Assembly (NCBI GenBank): GCA_946965045.2
Contig: OX337237.1
Coordinates: forward strand, 1,488,001-1,552,000
Origin: Epithemia pelagica
Lineage: Eukaryota; Bacillariophyta; Bacillariophyceae; Surirellales; Surirellaceae
Direction of reading: 5' to 3'
Length of the DNA stretch: 64,000 nt
A program made the translations under genes and the position numbers. Shown one piece after another: positions 29,001-38,971 of this stretch (positions are counted from its first letter, which is position 1; each line of letters opens with the position of its first letter). The notes below the pieces were generated by a model. The model was not told the origin of the DNA. It ran no database searches and was given only the letters and a program-made list of their open reading frames with translations.

Positions 29001-29462
29001 TCAATAGCGATGGGAATCTTGCGCCAAGAGCATAACATGGAGACTCACATGATTCGCGATCAACAAGCGATTGCAAATAACCGCTTGGGTGTAATTGAAT
29101 TTGGCGTTGTGATGTTTTCGCTGTATCCGTAGTCTACTACTCCTAGGAGTAAAGCTACCCATTCCTGTACAGCTACCATCAGGAGGTACTCCCATTTCGT
29201 AGTTCCGACGAAGTTGGGTAGAAAACTTTTTCCCAAGTCCACGAATGGAAAGCATTAACTCGTATTCCGCACTGACTGTCAAAGCTCTACGGTTGCGGCA
29301 AGGAAGTCGATGGATTTTCTTACTGCTTTTGAGTTTTCCTCGTTGTACGTGAGTGGTCCTCCTCGTACGTTTGACCTTCGTCTCCATATCATGATTTCTT
29401 AATGACTGCGACGAAACCTCAGTAGTTCCAAAACCACAGGAAGAATGGGAACCATCTTTCAT
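29001..29462 (-). CDS. Small basic hypothetical protein, doubtful
   Basis: 153 residues from ATG 29462, only 15 bp downstream of the stop of the acidic gene on the same strand. Lys/Arg-rich centre (KVKRTRRTTHVQRGKLKSSKK) followed by a helix-like section. No family recognised. It could be 3' UTR of the acidic gene read by chance. Confidence 0.25.
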   Translation of the reverse strand: MKDGSHSSCGFGTTEVSSQSLRNHDMETKVKRTRRTTHVQRGKLKSSKKIHRLPCRNRRALTVSAEYELMLSIRGLGKKFSTQLRRNYEMGVPPDGSCTGMGSFTPRSSRLRIQRKHHNAKFNYTQAVICNRLLIANHVSLHVMLLAQDSHRY

Positions 29463-29477
29463 TCCTTGCTTCACTAC

Positions 29478-31472
29478 CTAGTCTTCTTCGTCGTCGTCAT
29501 CGTCGTCGTCATCTTCTTCTTCTTCGTCGTCGTGAGGAATCCCTGGGGATGGCGTTGTGTTGCTCCAAAGCAAGCTTCCCCCAGAAGTACTCGAGGCAGG
29601 TACTTGGGCTGGCGATTCCTGTTCCATGGCTTCTGTTTCATGTTCCGTCGAAAGGGATGCATTTGTTCTTTGTATCATGGATGGTGTTGTTGTCGAGGAT
29701 GGTGGATTTAGGGAAGATTCGGTATGATGCGGTCCAGCTGACAAAGTTGTGGGGGTGTTGCTGACGCCCGGCGACTTTTTCACCCGGCCCAAAGGAGCTT
29801 TGAGGGTAGCGGCAGGACTTGATGATTGCGATGGTTTCTTCTTGGGGGCCGTGCTAATCAATAACTTGTGTTTGCCCTTGCGGAGTAGCTGATCCCTCTC
29901 CTCCGCGCTAAAAACCAAATTGAGGTTGGAGGCATTCTTTTTCTTGGTCCCAATAGTTTTGTTGTCAGTGGCTTTACTACCGTCATTGTCATCGAGAATG
30001 GGAGGTACAAAGACTCCTCTCCGCAACCATTTGTAGGAAGAGGCATCGTTGAAAAACACTTCTTCCAGTGCATTCATGGACTGGACAAAAGTGGGATCGC
30101 GGAGGCTCCAATCGTAGGCACGCACGTAGACTCGTTTCTTGATCGTGTTTTCTACCTTGATGGGACGAATGAGGGGAAGCGAGGGGAAGAGGAGAGAGGG
30201 TGACAACAAGGCTGTGACATCTTCCTGATCTTGATTGCTGTGAAACGTTGACGACAAGAACTCCAGGGCTGCCATGGCCATTTCTTCTGCATCCAATGCC
30301 GATGGAACCATACTGGGACAAACGGCCAAACAGCAACGTTTCAACAAGAGTCGTGCGGCCACACCCGTACCACTGTTGGCCGACCCAGTGGCTCCTCCCG
30401 ACTTTGTAGATGATTTGGTACCCTCTTCTTGCTCAAACACAGCCAAAAAACTTTGCAAGTAAGCCAGTTGTTCCAGAGGTCGTGATGTGCGTTGGGATGG
30501 ACGTTTCTTGGTCCATTCCACAATTTCCGCATCGGTCAATGGTTCTGACTTGTTGGCATCCGTATTATTTGGCTGGGATTCAGGTCGAACAGCATTCACT
30601 ACCGTCGGGCGCCATGTATTTTGAATTTGTTCTTGTTTATGAGCTACCCACCGTACGGCTTGGGCCATCATGTGCGCTTCTTGTGGATCATCCTCCTTTT
30701 CTTCTGGAATGGTCAAAAACTCTTCTTCCTCCAACAATGTTTGTAACAGGGTTTGCGCCGTGACGGACAAGTCTGATTGAGTCTTGTGCCATGCTTGACC
30801 TCGCAAAAAGGCATAGGGCAAGGGCAAATTGTCGTAGTTTGTGGTTTGCGGAGGCAAGGGAAACGAAGGCAGCCCTGACGTCTTGACAGTGTCATTATAG
30901 TCGGAGGGTTTCAGTTTCTTTTGTTTAGGAAGCCTTCTCGACCCGGTTGCATTGGCACGACGACGAACCGTCGTAGTAGCACTCTTTTTGTTGTCGCTGT
31001 TATTGGTGACATGAGAAGCCTTTGTGGATGGCAACCGAGCATTCATCAAACCTGATGCCGCTTTGGGTCGTTTCTTGATGACAATTTTGGGTGTCCCTAA
31101 TTCCTTGGTTGCGAGAGGTTGCGATTCTTTTCGTGATTGCGTCGTGGCGTGTTCCCCCATTGCCTCCTCGTCATCTTCGTCATTCATTTCTATAGGAGGC
31201 TTCTTCTCTCGGACCATGGCAGCTGGAGTCGCAAGAGCAGGAGGATTCGAGTCTTCATCATCCATGTCGTCGTCGTCGTCCTCCTCCTCCTCATCATCTC
31301 CTTCGTCGTCATTGCCCTCCTCATCATCATGATTCATGGTAGATTCTAGGACAGAATGAATAGTGTCGTGGTGCTGGTCGCCCTCGTCGTCTTCTTCCTC
31401 GTCGTCGTCGTCCTCCTCATCGTCAAAGCCTTCACGGGCCCACGCACCGAGCATTGTGGGAACTTCCGACAT
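29478..31472 (-). CDS. Acidic, probably nuclear protein of unknown function
   Basis: 664 residues, single exon. Residues 16-75 are almost entirely Asp and Glu, and the C-terminus ends in a second run of more than ten Asp/Glu. Between them are basic clusters (KIVIKKRPK, VRRRANATGSRRLPKQKK) that look like nuclear localisation signals, and a central region (about 195-480) with helical composition, including RPLEQLAYLQSFLAVF and KRVYVRAYDWSLRDPTFVQSM. The acidic-basic pattern is common in histone chaperones and chromatin or ribosome-assembly factors, but I see no named domain. Divergent from the nucleotide kinase gene. Confidence 0.7.
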   Translation of the reverse strand: MSEVPTMLGAWAREGFDDEEDDDDEEEDDEGDQHHDTIHSVLESTMNHDDEEGNDDEGDDEEEEDDDDDMDDEDSNPPALATPAAMVREKKPPIEMNDEDDEEAMGEHATTQSRKESQPLATKELGTPKIVIKKRPKAASGLMNARLPSTKASHVTNNSDNKKSATTTVRRRANATGSRRLPKQKKLKPSDYNDTVKTSGLPSFPLPPQTTNYDNLPLPYAFLRGQAWHKTQSDLSVTAQTLLQTLLEEEEFLTIPEEKEDDPQEAHMMAQAVRWVAHKQEQIQNTWRPTVVNAVRPESQPNNTDANKSEPLTDAEIVEWTKKRPSQRTSRPLEQLAYLQSFLAVFEQEEGTKSSTKSGGATGSANSGTGVAARLLLKRCCLAVCPSMVPSALDAEEMAMAALEFLSSTFHSNQDQEDVTALLSPSLLFPSLPLIRPIKVENTIKKRVYVRAYDWSLRDPTFVQSMNALEEVFFNDASSYKWLRRGVFVPPILDDNDGSKATDNKTIGTKKKNASNLNLVFSAEERDQLLRKGKHKLLISTAPKKKPSQSSSPAATLKAPLGRVKKSPGVSNTPTTLSAGPHHTESSLNPPSSTTTPSMIQRTNASLSTEHETEAMEQESPAQVPASSTSGGSLLWSNTTPSPGIPHDDEEEEDDDDDDDDEED

Positions 31473-32096
31473 GGTTTACACAGTACTACCAACCGAGAAT
31501 ACAAGGATCGCTCGAAAAGAGTCCTATAACATTCCCAATGTGTGGATCTAGAATGATTGATCCAACAAAATGGGATGAGGGCGCCCGTGGCCTTGCCTTG
31601 AAGACATAAGTCGACGCCCTCTGGTTCACGTACAGAGCGTGTGCCCGGGGACTGTAATCCTAAGCGATAGTATGCTACGAATCCAAATATTCTACAGCTA
31701 ACACTAAAGTCTTCAGAACGCTACGAAATCTATAGATCCCATCGCCATCAAAAAGACACCAACATTCAACATCAACTGTGATGGAAGATCGAACAAGTGT
31801 GCCAATAGAGAGCCAATACCAATACACCAATACACCAACAATACACCACAGACGAGGAGCAGATCCAGAGGTCTCTAAAATACTTCCTTCGAGGAAAAGA
31901 AGGGAAAATTCTTTTCTGTACTTGAAATCATCTTCTGTGGCTCAAGGTAACAGACGTTCGAGATAGATACCAAAGCAGACGGTCGAAGAGCTGTTCCAGC
32001 GACTGTGATTGCCCCTTGGGATTGGAAAGCTTTGCACAAGACCTCTTGCCCTGTCGCCAGTATTTCCATTCCAGGTTGAAAAGAAAGACAACCAGC
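31473..32096. other. Intergenic region between divergent genes
   Basis: Promoters of the acidic-protein gene (-) and the UMP/CMP kinase gene (+). A tRNA-like B-box string near 31610-31640 does not fold into a cloverleaf by eye. Confidence 0.4.
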
Positions 32097-33902
32097 ATGA
32101 TCCAACGAGGGTGGAACCTTCTTCATTTCATGGCAGTTGTCTTCTCCATGTCTCACAATTCCAGTACAGGGCCGACGCTCCTACGGGTTGCCTCGGCCGC
32201 CACAACCACCAATAATGGCAAGACTCGAGGAATGTTTTCTCAGACCGCCTGGGTTTCTCCGATCCGTCGCAATGGCACTACACAACGAACAATTCGATAC
32301 CCCTTTGCTATGCATTCCTCCTTGATGATTGGGGCCAGTCGAGGTGTCGTCGTGGCAACCACGGCAGCGTCCTCATCGTCGTCACGATGGCATTCGCTCG
32401 CCGATCATCAACACCGTGCGATTTTACCTCGTGATCCCCAAAGGCCTTGGTCCTTGTCCTCGTCGTCCTTATCCTTGTATCGAGGCGGCGGCAGCAGCGA
32501 CAGCAGTGGTCCTTCATCGAATGATTCACCGTTTCGGAATACCCGACAATTCTCGTCCTCGACCACCAAATCGGATTCACACTCTGGCAGAGTACCGCCA
32601 TTGGCCATGGCGAGTACAGTGTCGTCGTCGTCATCTGAAAAGGATACGACGGACGATACCTTCCGTCAACGATTGCGCTTGTATTACGAACAAGCGTTTC
32701 GATTGGGCGAGGACGAATTGCCGGTCCAAAACTTTGGTGGCTTGTCCTTTTGGAATACGACACAACAAACCAAATTTCGTGTCATTTTTATCTTGGGTGG
32801 TCCCGGTGCTGGCAAGGGCACCCAGTCGGCCCTCATGACGGAGAATTATCCCAATGTCGTACACTTGTCCGTGGGACAATTGCTACGTCAAGAACAAACC
32901 AAGGCGGACTCTCCTCATCGAGCCTTGATTGAACAAGCCCTCGTGGCCGGGTCCATTGTCCCTGTCGAAATTTCCTTGGCCCTGGTCAAACAAGCCATGC
33001 AAGAACAACAACAACAAGCCACAACATTGGGCAACGACAACAGTGGCAAGGATGTTTTGTTTCTCATTGATGGTTTCCCTCGCAATCAAGACAACTTGTC
33101 TGGTTGGTGCAAATACATGGGCGATGTGGCTTCTGTTTGGTCCGTCTTCTTTTATACCTGTCCTCTCAATGTCTTGGAACAACGATTGTTGGAACGAGCC
33201 CAAAGTTCTGGTCGGTCCGATGACAATTTGAAGTCCATTCACAAACGATTTGCCACGTTTGAACAAGAAACGGTCCCCATTGTTCGACAAATGCAAGCCC
33301 TGTCCCAAATGACGGATGCGGACCTTTCACCACAGGAAAAAGACGACGACGACGACACGAATGAACAGACAAGAAATGGAGCACAAAAATGGTCCGTTAT
33401 GGAAATTGCGGGGGATCAAACCTTGGATCAAGTATGGTTGGCGACACAACAAGCATTGAATCAATTGATTCGACATGACGTTTTGACAGCGAATGCCCAA
33501 TTGTTGCATGCGGTAGAACAAGGGAATGCCTTGGCTTACAAGGAATGGTGCGATCCCTTGTGGTTTGCCAATAGCACTGATGCCACTGCCACATCCTCCG
33601 AGACGCCGAGTGCGGACCAAGAACTGGATATGGCCATGGAGGTGTTGCAGAATCACGAAGGAACCGGTGCGGATGATCCTTCCACGACGACTAACATTTT
33701 ATCTCGGGTGTGCAATGCGGAATTGGAATTTATTTCGGGCCAACATGTCGCCGTCAGTTACACTCGTCCTCTCGGTGGTCAAATGGTGCGAGAAAAGCGC
33801 TTGTGGGTCTACAGCAAGGGAGATGAAAAGGATGAAACTTCAACGACTCGTGGATGGCGCAACGTTCATTTCACTCGAACACCAGTGTCGCAGCCTTCGT
33901 AA
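32097..33902 (+). CDS. UMP/CMP-type nucleoside monophosphate kinase fused to a CaMKII-association-like domain
   Basis: 601 residues from ATG 32097 (the frame opens earlier only with TTG). The first ~225 residues are Ser/Arg/Thr-rich, Glu-poor and probably include an organelle-targeting leader. The kinase core has the P-loop GGPGAGKGTQ at about 234, HLSVGQLLRQE, LIDGFPRNQDN at about 324, and SGRSDDN at about 370, the short-lid signature of UMP/CMP kinases, which make UDP or CDP from UMP or CMP with ATP. A poly-Gln insert interrupts it near 305. From about 465 to 598 a second domain reads NAQLLHAVEQGNALAYKEWCDP ... NILSRVCNAELEFISG..VAVSYTR ... RGWRNVHFTR, matching the CaMKII association domain (NTF2-like fold), with an insert after the first part. 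That domain oligomerises CaMKII, so this enzyme may be a multimer. Confidence 0.85.
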   Translation: MIQRGWNLLHFMAVVFSMSHNSSTGPTLLRVASAATTTNNGKTRGMFSQTAWVSPIRRNGTTQRTIRYPFAMHSSLMIGASRGVVVATTAASSSSSRWHSLADHQHRAILPRDPQRPWSLSSSSLSLYRGGGSSDSSGPSSNDSPFRNTRQFSSSTTKSDSHSGRVPPLAMASTVSSSSSEKDTTDDTFRQRLRLYYEQAFRLGEDELPVQNFGGLSFWNTTQQTKFRVIFILGGPGAGKGTQSALMTENYPNVVHLSVGQLLRQEQTKADSPHRALIEQALVAGSIVPVEISLALVKQAMQEQQQQATTLGNDNSGKDVLFLIDGFPRNQDNLSGWCKYMGDVASVWSVFFYTCPLNVLEQRLLERAQSSGRSDDNLKSIHKRFATFEQETVPIVRQMQALSQMTDADLSPQEKDDDDDTNEQTRNGAQKWSVMEIAGDQTLDQVWLATQQALNQLIRHDVLTANAQLLHAVEQGNALAYKEWCDPLWFANSTDATATSSETPSADQELDMAMEVLQNHEGTGADDPSTTTNILSRVCNAELEFISGQHVAVSYTRPLGGQMVREKRLWVYSKGDEKDETSTTRGWRNVHFTRTPVSQPS

Positions 33903-34434
33903 TTGTGTTCTTGACTGCAAAGAGAAACGATTGGATCTATCCTATCTGGTAATAGGAACACTACAGAATCTGGTTGTACAAATGGTACGGGTTCATTGTG
34001 CATTCATCTGGCTCCATTTCTTAGATTTTAACGTTTAGGACTAGTTGCGCCATACAAATAGACAGATTGTTTGCCTTCATACCTGCGTCCCTGAGTGATA
34101 TGCTTTGACCAAAGGGAGGGACAACAAGTAACCTGCTGAACTTGGAAACATACCAACAGATTCTACTGCCTGGACAGGGTACCGTCACTCCGGCTTCATT
34201 CCCGGTTCAACCACGAATGCCCTTCTCTGCTCTGTAACCTTTCGAAGCCTTGGTACGATGGCGCCAAGAACCTTCAGTGACCAATTTCGTGTTATGGCCA
34301 GTGAAACCAAGGCCCGCTACCGACCATTCGAGACAGTCCGCCCTTCCAAACCCTGCATATGGAATCCAACCGACTTGCAGGAGGCCGACTGACTGATTTT
34401 GCGGGCCAAGGTTTTCACTTCCAGTCAGAACATT
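33903..34434. other. Intergenic region between convergent genes
   Basis: 3' flanks of the nucleotide kinase gene (+) and the RBR ligase gene (-). Nothing recognised; a GGTTCAA string near 34203 is not part of a tRNA fold. Confidence 0.4.
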
Positions 34435-36297
34435 CTACAAAATGACACACGTATCATTGTTGTTGCCCAAGAGTCGCCGTTCATGGGGATCACGACTGGT
34501 GCAGGTATAATGCCATGGCGTCCAGTTGGCACCACACACAAAACACCACTCTCGCCCACAAGGACAGGTAATGTGATTGCATCCATCAATCCGTGATGTC
34601 AACGTGTGACAGCCGGGGCACATGCGAGCTCCAATGGTATGTGCCGCCACGGCGGCCAATTCGGACTGGTCGTTGCCGCCGCCACCACCTCGGGCTTGTA
34701 CGGGCATGCAGCGTTGATACTCTCGACACGATTTGCCCCCATGATAGTTGCGTAGAAACATCCATGGTTGTCGACACAATCCACAAAAGACATAGTGGCA
34801 TTTCGCACAGACCATGCGGCGTCCGTCCTTCTTTTTGCCATCACTGGACAAGACATCCGGATGATCTGCGTCTATCGGTGGTGGCGGTGAATGAGAGGCA
34901 CCAAAATGCAAATACTCTGCTTCAACCCAGGGTTCCTCGTCCTCACCGACCTCTTCTGGCTGGGGAGGGCTAAACCACAAAAAGTATCGCTGCCGTTCAT
35001 TCACTTGTTTGTGTCGACGATGCGCCGGGTCCGCTACAATCCACGAATAGTCACAATTGGGCGCAGGACAATGTTGAATCATGACTGGTTCTGGTCTTGT
35101 TGTGGTAGTTGCAGGGTTCTCAGCAGAAGAGTCATTTTGTTCCATGGCATCGTTGGCTCCATGGTGTTGGGATGCTACGCGGCGTGTGGAGGCCCCTCTT
35201 GTGGTAGAACGATGGCGAATGCTGGATGGTGACGTACCGGCTGTGGTTCTAGAAGTGTTGGTGGAACGGGTGGCGGTCGGAGGATTGGTCAATGTGCGCA
35301 ATCCAGTATTGATACTCCATCGTTCGTAATGACCAATCGCTTGTTGTTCGGATCGTGTATGCAAAAAGTACCACCACAACCGATACCGATGGCAGGATTG
35401 CAGGGTACCCGGTTCGTGCGACACGGCACAGGCCGCAAACAACCAAGAATGAAGGGCTACAAAAAAGCCACACCAATAATACAAGACACATCCGACCATG
35501 TACCACACCGCATGAAAATGGTGACGGTGCAAACAGGCACGAATTTCCGAATCGGACAAGGCTTCACCGCATCCGGCAGGGCAGGTCAACGGTCGCTGTC
35601 CTCCGGTCAAGGCATCCTCCCAGATGGTTGTCATGTGTCGATGGAGACAGGAATCACAGCACGTTTGGTGACAGCAGGGTCGGCGAGCATGAGTCGCTGC
35701 CAAGCCGCGAAGCGTGTCCGCACACAACAAACATTCCAGAGGTTGTGCTGGTGGTGCGCGTGGAGTAGGAACAGCCGAGGAAGGAGGAGAAGGCGGGGGC
35801 GATTCATCGGAAGGGTTCGGAGGGGAATCTTTTTGACCTTCCAAATTAGAAGCACTACTGGTCACCGTAATTTTCACCTCCATTGTACTGGTCGTCACCA
35901 CAATTTCCTCCTCCTTTTCCTCCCTGTCCCCTGCTTCGTCTCGCGATACTGAAGATGATGGATCTGTTACATTGAGTAACAGATCCGTAGGATTGGTTGT
36001 ACTACCACCTTGTGGGGCCATTCTATCTGTTTCGGCCACTGTCGTCGTATTAGATTTTCGTTTCGATGGTGATATTCGAAGACTAGATAACAGCTTCTTC
36101 CTTCGTGGCCTTGAAGATGACAGACTAGCTTGATGCTCTTGTCCTTGCCGGAAGTGTCGATGTTGCTGCTCCATTCTTGTCTCGCCCAAAACTGGGGACA
36201 AAAAGAGAAAATCTTCGCAGACTCGATCACGTACGCCCAGGCGAGTTGTAGTCGCGCGCCGCAATGGTTGGAGCAGAAATCCTCGAATGATCCTCAT
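34435..36297 (-). CDS. RBR-type E3 ubiquitin ligase with CaaX tail
   Basis: 620 residues. Residues ~45-180 are disordered and basic. RING1 begins at CLLCADTLRG near 187 (zinc ligands through CPAGCGE). A strongly hydrophobic aromatic segment (YMVGCVLYYWCGFFVALHSWLFAACAV, about 250-277) follows and may be a membrane anchor. The IBR is split: CPAPNCDYSW and then VCAKCHYVFCGLC, separated by an acidic insert. RING2 (CPGCHTLTSRIDGCNHITC, from about 559) keeps the NH-x-x-C cysteine that forms the ubiquitin thioester in this family, followed by CGREWCFVC. The protein ends DTCVIL, a CaaX box with Leu that predicts geranylgeranylation. It should transfer ubiquitin by the RING-HECT hybrid route, probably at a membrane. 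ATG 36297 was used; an internal ATG at about residue 42 is possible. Confidence 0.85.
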   Translation of the reverse strand: MRIIRGFLLQPLRRATTTRLGVRDRVCEDFLFLSPVLGETRMEQQHRHFRQGQEHQASLSSSRPRRKKLLSSLRISPSKRKSNTTTVAETDRMAPQGGSTTNPTDLLLNVTDPSSSVSRDEAGDREEKEEEIVVTTSTMEVKITVTSSASNLEGQKDSPPNPSDESPPPSPPSSAVPTPRAPPAQPLECLLCADTLRGLAATHARRPCCHQTCCDSCLHRHMTTIWEDALTGGQRPLTCPAGCGEALSDSEIRACLHRHHFHAVWYMVGCVLYYWCGFFVALHSWLFAACAVSHEPGTLQSCHRYRLWWYFLHTRSEQQAIGHYERWSINTGLRTLTNPPTATRSTNTSRTTAGTSPSSIRHRSTTRGASTRRVASQHHGANDAMEQNDSSAENPATTTTRPEPVMIQHCPAPNCDYSWIVADPAHRRHKQVNERQRYFLWFSPPQPEEVGEDEEPWVEAEYLHFGASHSPPPPIDADHPDVLSSDGKKKDGRRMVCAKCHYVFCGLCRQPWMFLRNYHGGKSCREYQRCMPVQARGGGGGNDQSELAAVAAHTIGARMCPGCHTLTSRIDGCNHITCPCGREWCFVCGANWTPWHYTCTSRDPHERRLLGNNNDTCVIL

Positions 36298-36551
36298 CTT
36301 GAGCCGCTAGGGTGTTCTGTCTACGGTCCGCGTTTGAAGTTTGCCAGTCGCGCGGCCAGGCTGGCTCGACGTCGCCGGAGCTTCCGAGTAATGGTCGCGG
36401 AACGACTTTTAGTCGCATATGTCTCGGTGCTTACGCACGACAATGGTGGGAGGCGACTTTTTCATCTCCCTGCTGGACTTGGAGATTTGATACCAGAATT
36501 GTTTGATCTGTTGTCCTTCAACATCATTGAAAAGCTTCCGCACACAGGACG
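36298..36551. other. Short bidirectional promoter region
   Basis: 254 bp separate the start of the RBR gene (-) from the start of the lumen-protein gene (+); both promoters must fit here. Confidence 0.5.
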
Positions 36552-37370
36552 ATGAGAATAGCCCAACGAAACTTTGCATTCATTCTGATCCTTGCAACCT
36601 TGTCGTCATTTTCCCTTGCTTGGACAACTTCTGTGTCGGAATCATCTCCATCATACGTTCACCGTTCATCATCGGTCCATGCTCTGGCAGAGGGGAGCCA
36701 TGGTGCAATAAATAGCCTCCCGTTTGCAGTCAGTTCCCCCACGGAAACTCGAAGAACGGTTCTTTCCAGAATGGCAAAGGTGGCCCTATCATCTCCAGCG
36801 TGGATGGCCATGACAAGTCCACAACCAGCAACAGCCTATGAACCGGACCCAGACCCAGTAAAAGAATCGCTTTACCTTCTATGTCGTGTCCAAGAAGCAA
36901 CCTTACTTCAGGAACGGTACATCAACAAGGCTCAACCACCGATTCAAAAAATGAAGCTCACTCTACGATTGGTCGAACGCAGTTATCGAATCATGGATCA
37001 AATCAATTTCTTGTCCAAATCCATATCGGCCGACAATTTGGTGGTAGCCGTTCAGGCTGGCGACGAAGCTGCAGAAAGTTTGGAGGATGCCATTGATTTT
37101 GTCAAACGGTATGATCCCAAGGATATCAGCTCCATGACCAATGACCAACGAGATTTTTTGATTACCGAATTGACCAATACACGCGAGCGCATTTTTGATT
37201 TTGTGGAATTCATACCGGATCAATCCAAACTGGAGGATGCTAGAAAACGAGTGGAAGAAGAAAACAAATTAAACCGCGAAGAGTTTGATCCTGATTTGGC
37301 CAATGATGCCGGTGTTTACAATCCCATTATCCTTCCCTGGATCAAGCGCCAAAAGGGATCCAAGTCATGA
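36552..37370 (+). CDS. Predicted thylakoid-lumen protein of a plastid-conserved family
   Basis: 272 residues. Residues 1-23 are a signal peptide ending SFSLA followed by Trp, which fits the diatom ASAFAP-type plastid entry motif with an aromatic at +1. A Ser/Thr-rich transit region follows, then a second hydrophobic targeting part with twin Arg (TRRTVLSRMAKVALS) and a cleavage-like ATA before YEPDPD, pointing to Tat import into the thylakoid lumen. The mature ~175 residues are all-helical and begin ESLYLLCRVQEATLLQERYI, a motif I associate with an uncharacterised plant and algal plastid family. A four-helix arrangement is likely. Role in photosynthesis is an inference from location only. Confidence 0.75.
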   Translation: MRIAQRNFAFILILATLSSFSLAWTTSVSESSPSYVHRSSSVHALAEGSHGAINSLPFAVSSPTETRRTVLSRMAKVALSSPAWMAMTSPQPATAYEPDPDPVKESLYLLCRVQEATLLQERYINKAQPPIQKMKLTLRLVERSYRIMDQINFLSKSISADNLVVAVQAGDEAAESLEDAIDFVKRYDPKDISSMTNDQRDFLITELTNTRERIFDFVEFIPDQSKLEDARKRVEEENKLNREEFDPDLANDAGVYNPIILPWIKRQKGSKS

Positions 37371-38065
37371 TGAGTGCCATGCCGGCATAATACTTGCAAG
37401 GCATAAATGCCTCGTCAAGGAATCTTGGGTACCTGCTGCTAAGTTTTCACTGCTTCAGATAGTTCTTTGCCTTCTAGAGCTTACAAGACCGAAAAATGAT
37501 GATAAGTGCTAGAAGTACCATCGAAATTTCTACGGGATTTATCCTGTCATGTCTGGAATATCGCACCAACACTTCGCATGTAAAACAAAGGCCAAAATCT
37601 GCTTACGGTCTTCAACCAGTACCAGATGAAGAGCACCGAAAACCTCACTTTCAAGCAATCTAATAAAGTCGTGTCGTTCTCCGACTTTCTGCGCCCAAAG
37701 AGGTGGATCAATAAGAAAGAACTGGTGCTTCCTCATCCGTGTGAGAGTCTGTTGTCCAAACACGAGCCAGGTTTACTATCGGCAACGACTGAATCGCAAA
37801 TATGCATGTCTTCTTTTGGCCTGGACTTTGTAACCATAGACTTCGTGCGACTTTGGCAAATCTGGTGACAGTTTTATCCTACGCGGGAATCCTTAAAAAG
37901 CGTCTCTGATATTGAAGTATGAAAGAAATAAATTATCTTCTTCCATACACTAAACACCTTATCATGTCTTTGTGATCGATTCGAATTCTATGTTCTCGTT
38001 TCTCGTTCGCTTTAGTGCTCGAGGCATCTGATCAAAGCAACGAGAGAAAATGTGCGCTGCTCTAT
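37371..38065. other. Intergenic region between convergent genes
   Basis: 3' flanks of the lumen-protein gene (+) and the NmrA-like gene (-). An ORF at 37626-37868 lacks features; nothing else recognised. Confidence 0.4.
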
Positions 38066-38971
38066 CTATTGAAATCCAGCGGTATTTGCTTCCACCCATT
38101 GAGTCATGGTCAAGGGCTTTTCACCCGTAATTTTGCTGAAGTCATTCGTGCTTTTTGTTTCATTGGTCACGTTGCTGTCATTGTCAATCATTTTAAACAA
38201 TTCCATAATGCCGTCGACTTGCCATTCCGGAAATCCCATGCCCATAAAGGCTTCTTTCGCGGCGGGATAGGGCACTGTCGTCACAGTCACTTCCTTCTTG
38301 AGTGCAGTAGTAAAAGCCTTTGCCAATTGTTGCAGGGTAAAGCCTGGCATGACGAGCTTGTACGTTTTGTTGTGATGCCCTTTAGGATTGGCCAAAATAT
38401 CCGCCGACGCCTTGCCAACGTCATTCACAGCGATAGGAGTGAAAAGCTTGTTGGAGTCACGCGGGTCATAAAATGTGGAACTATCCTTGATGGATTGAGC
38501 ACCGGCATAAAAATTGTCCATAAACAATGGAAGACGAACAATGCCATAGCTTTTCAATCCGGCCGTCTTGATGGCTTCTTCGATAGGAGCCATTTGCTTG
38601 CCAAAGATTGAATCTGTCTCGACGGTCAAGACGGAAACCACCAATGTGTATTTTACCCCGGCTGCCTTGGCGGCATTGATTCCATTGATGGTCAACTTGG
38701 CACGGTCTTCATGTCCTGGTGTCACCAAATAAACGCAGTCGTAGTCTTTGAGGATGGCAGCAACACTGTCTTTATCTCCTCCCATGTCAGCCTTGACTAC
38801 TTGGACACCCTCCATAGTTCCGAATTTGGCCGGATCTCGAACGCCGGCAAACACTTGCACTTTCTTGCCATGACGCGATACCAAGTTGGAAAGTGTTGCC
38901 TTGCCAATATATCCACTGGCTCCAAGCACCAAAACTTTGGGCTTGCCGTTCGATGGAAGAATGTTACCCAT
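38066..38971 (-). CDS. NmrA-type NAD(P)-binding oxidoreductase
   Basis: 301 residues from ATG 38971. A Rossmann-fold atypical SDR: KVLVLGASGYIGKATL at about 11-26 carries the GxxGxxG dinucleotide loop, followed by FAGVRDP (Arg suggests NADP), VVKADMGGDKDSV, VYLVTPGHEDRAKLTINGINAAKAAGVKYTLVVS and LRLP-like GIVRLPLFMDNFY. The classical SDR YxxxK catalytic pair is not obvious, as in NmrA and HSCARG, which act as redox sensors, and in related quinone or isoflavone reductases. Length is typical. No targeting peptide. Substrate cannot be told. Confidence 0.85.
   Translation of the reverse strand: MGNILPSNGKPKVLVLGASGYIGKATLSNLVSRHGKKVQVFAGVRDPAKFGTMEGVQVVKADMGGDKDSVAAILKDYDCVYLVTPGHEDRAKLTINGINAAKAAGVKYTLVVSVLTVETDSIFGKQMAPIEEAIKTAGLKSYGIVRLPLFMDNFYAGAQSIKDSSTFYDPRDSNKLFTPIAVNDVGKASADILANPKGHHNKTYKLVMPGFTLQQLAKAFTTALKKEVTVTTVPYPAAKEAFMGMGFPEWQVDGIMELFKMIDNDSNVTNETKSTNDFSKITGEKPLTMTQWVEANTAGFQ

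Noticed and set aside
29001-29462. Second exon of the acidic-protein gene
   Set aside because: An in-frame TAG separates them and no GT-AG pair removes it; kept only as a doubtful small ORF.
31560-31680. tRNA-like strings between two divergent genes
   Set aside because: A GGTTCA string is present but no acceptor stem, D arm or anticodon arm can be paired around it.
34160-34260. GGTTCAA string resembling a tRNA B box
   Set aside because: No matching A box or cloverleaf pairing at the right distance.
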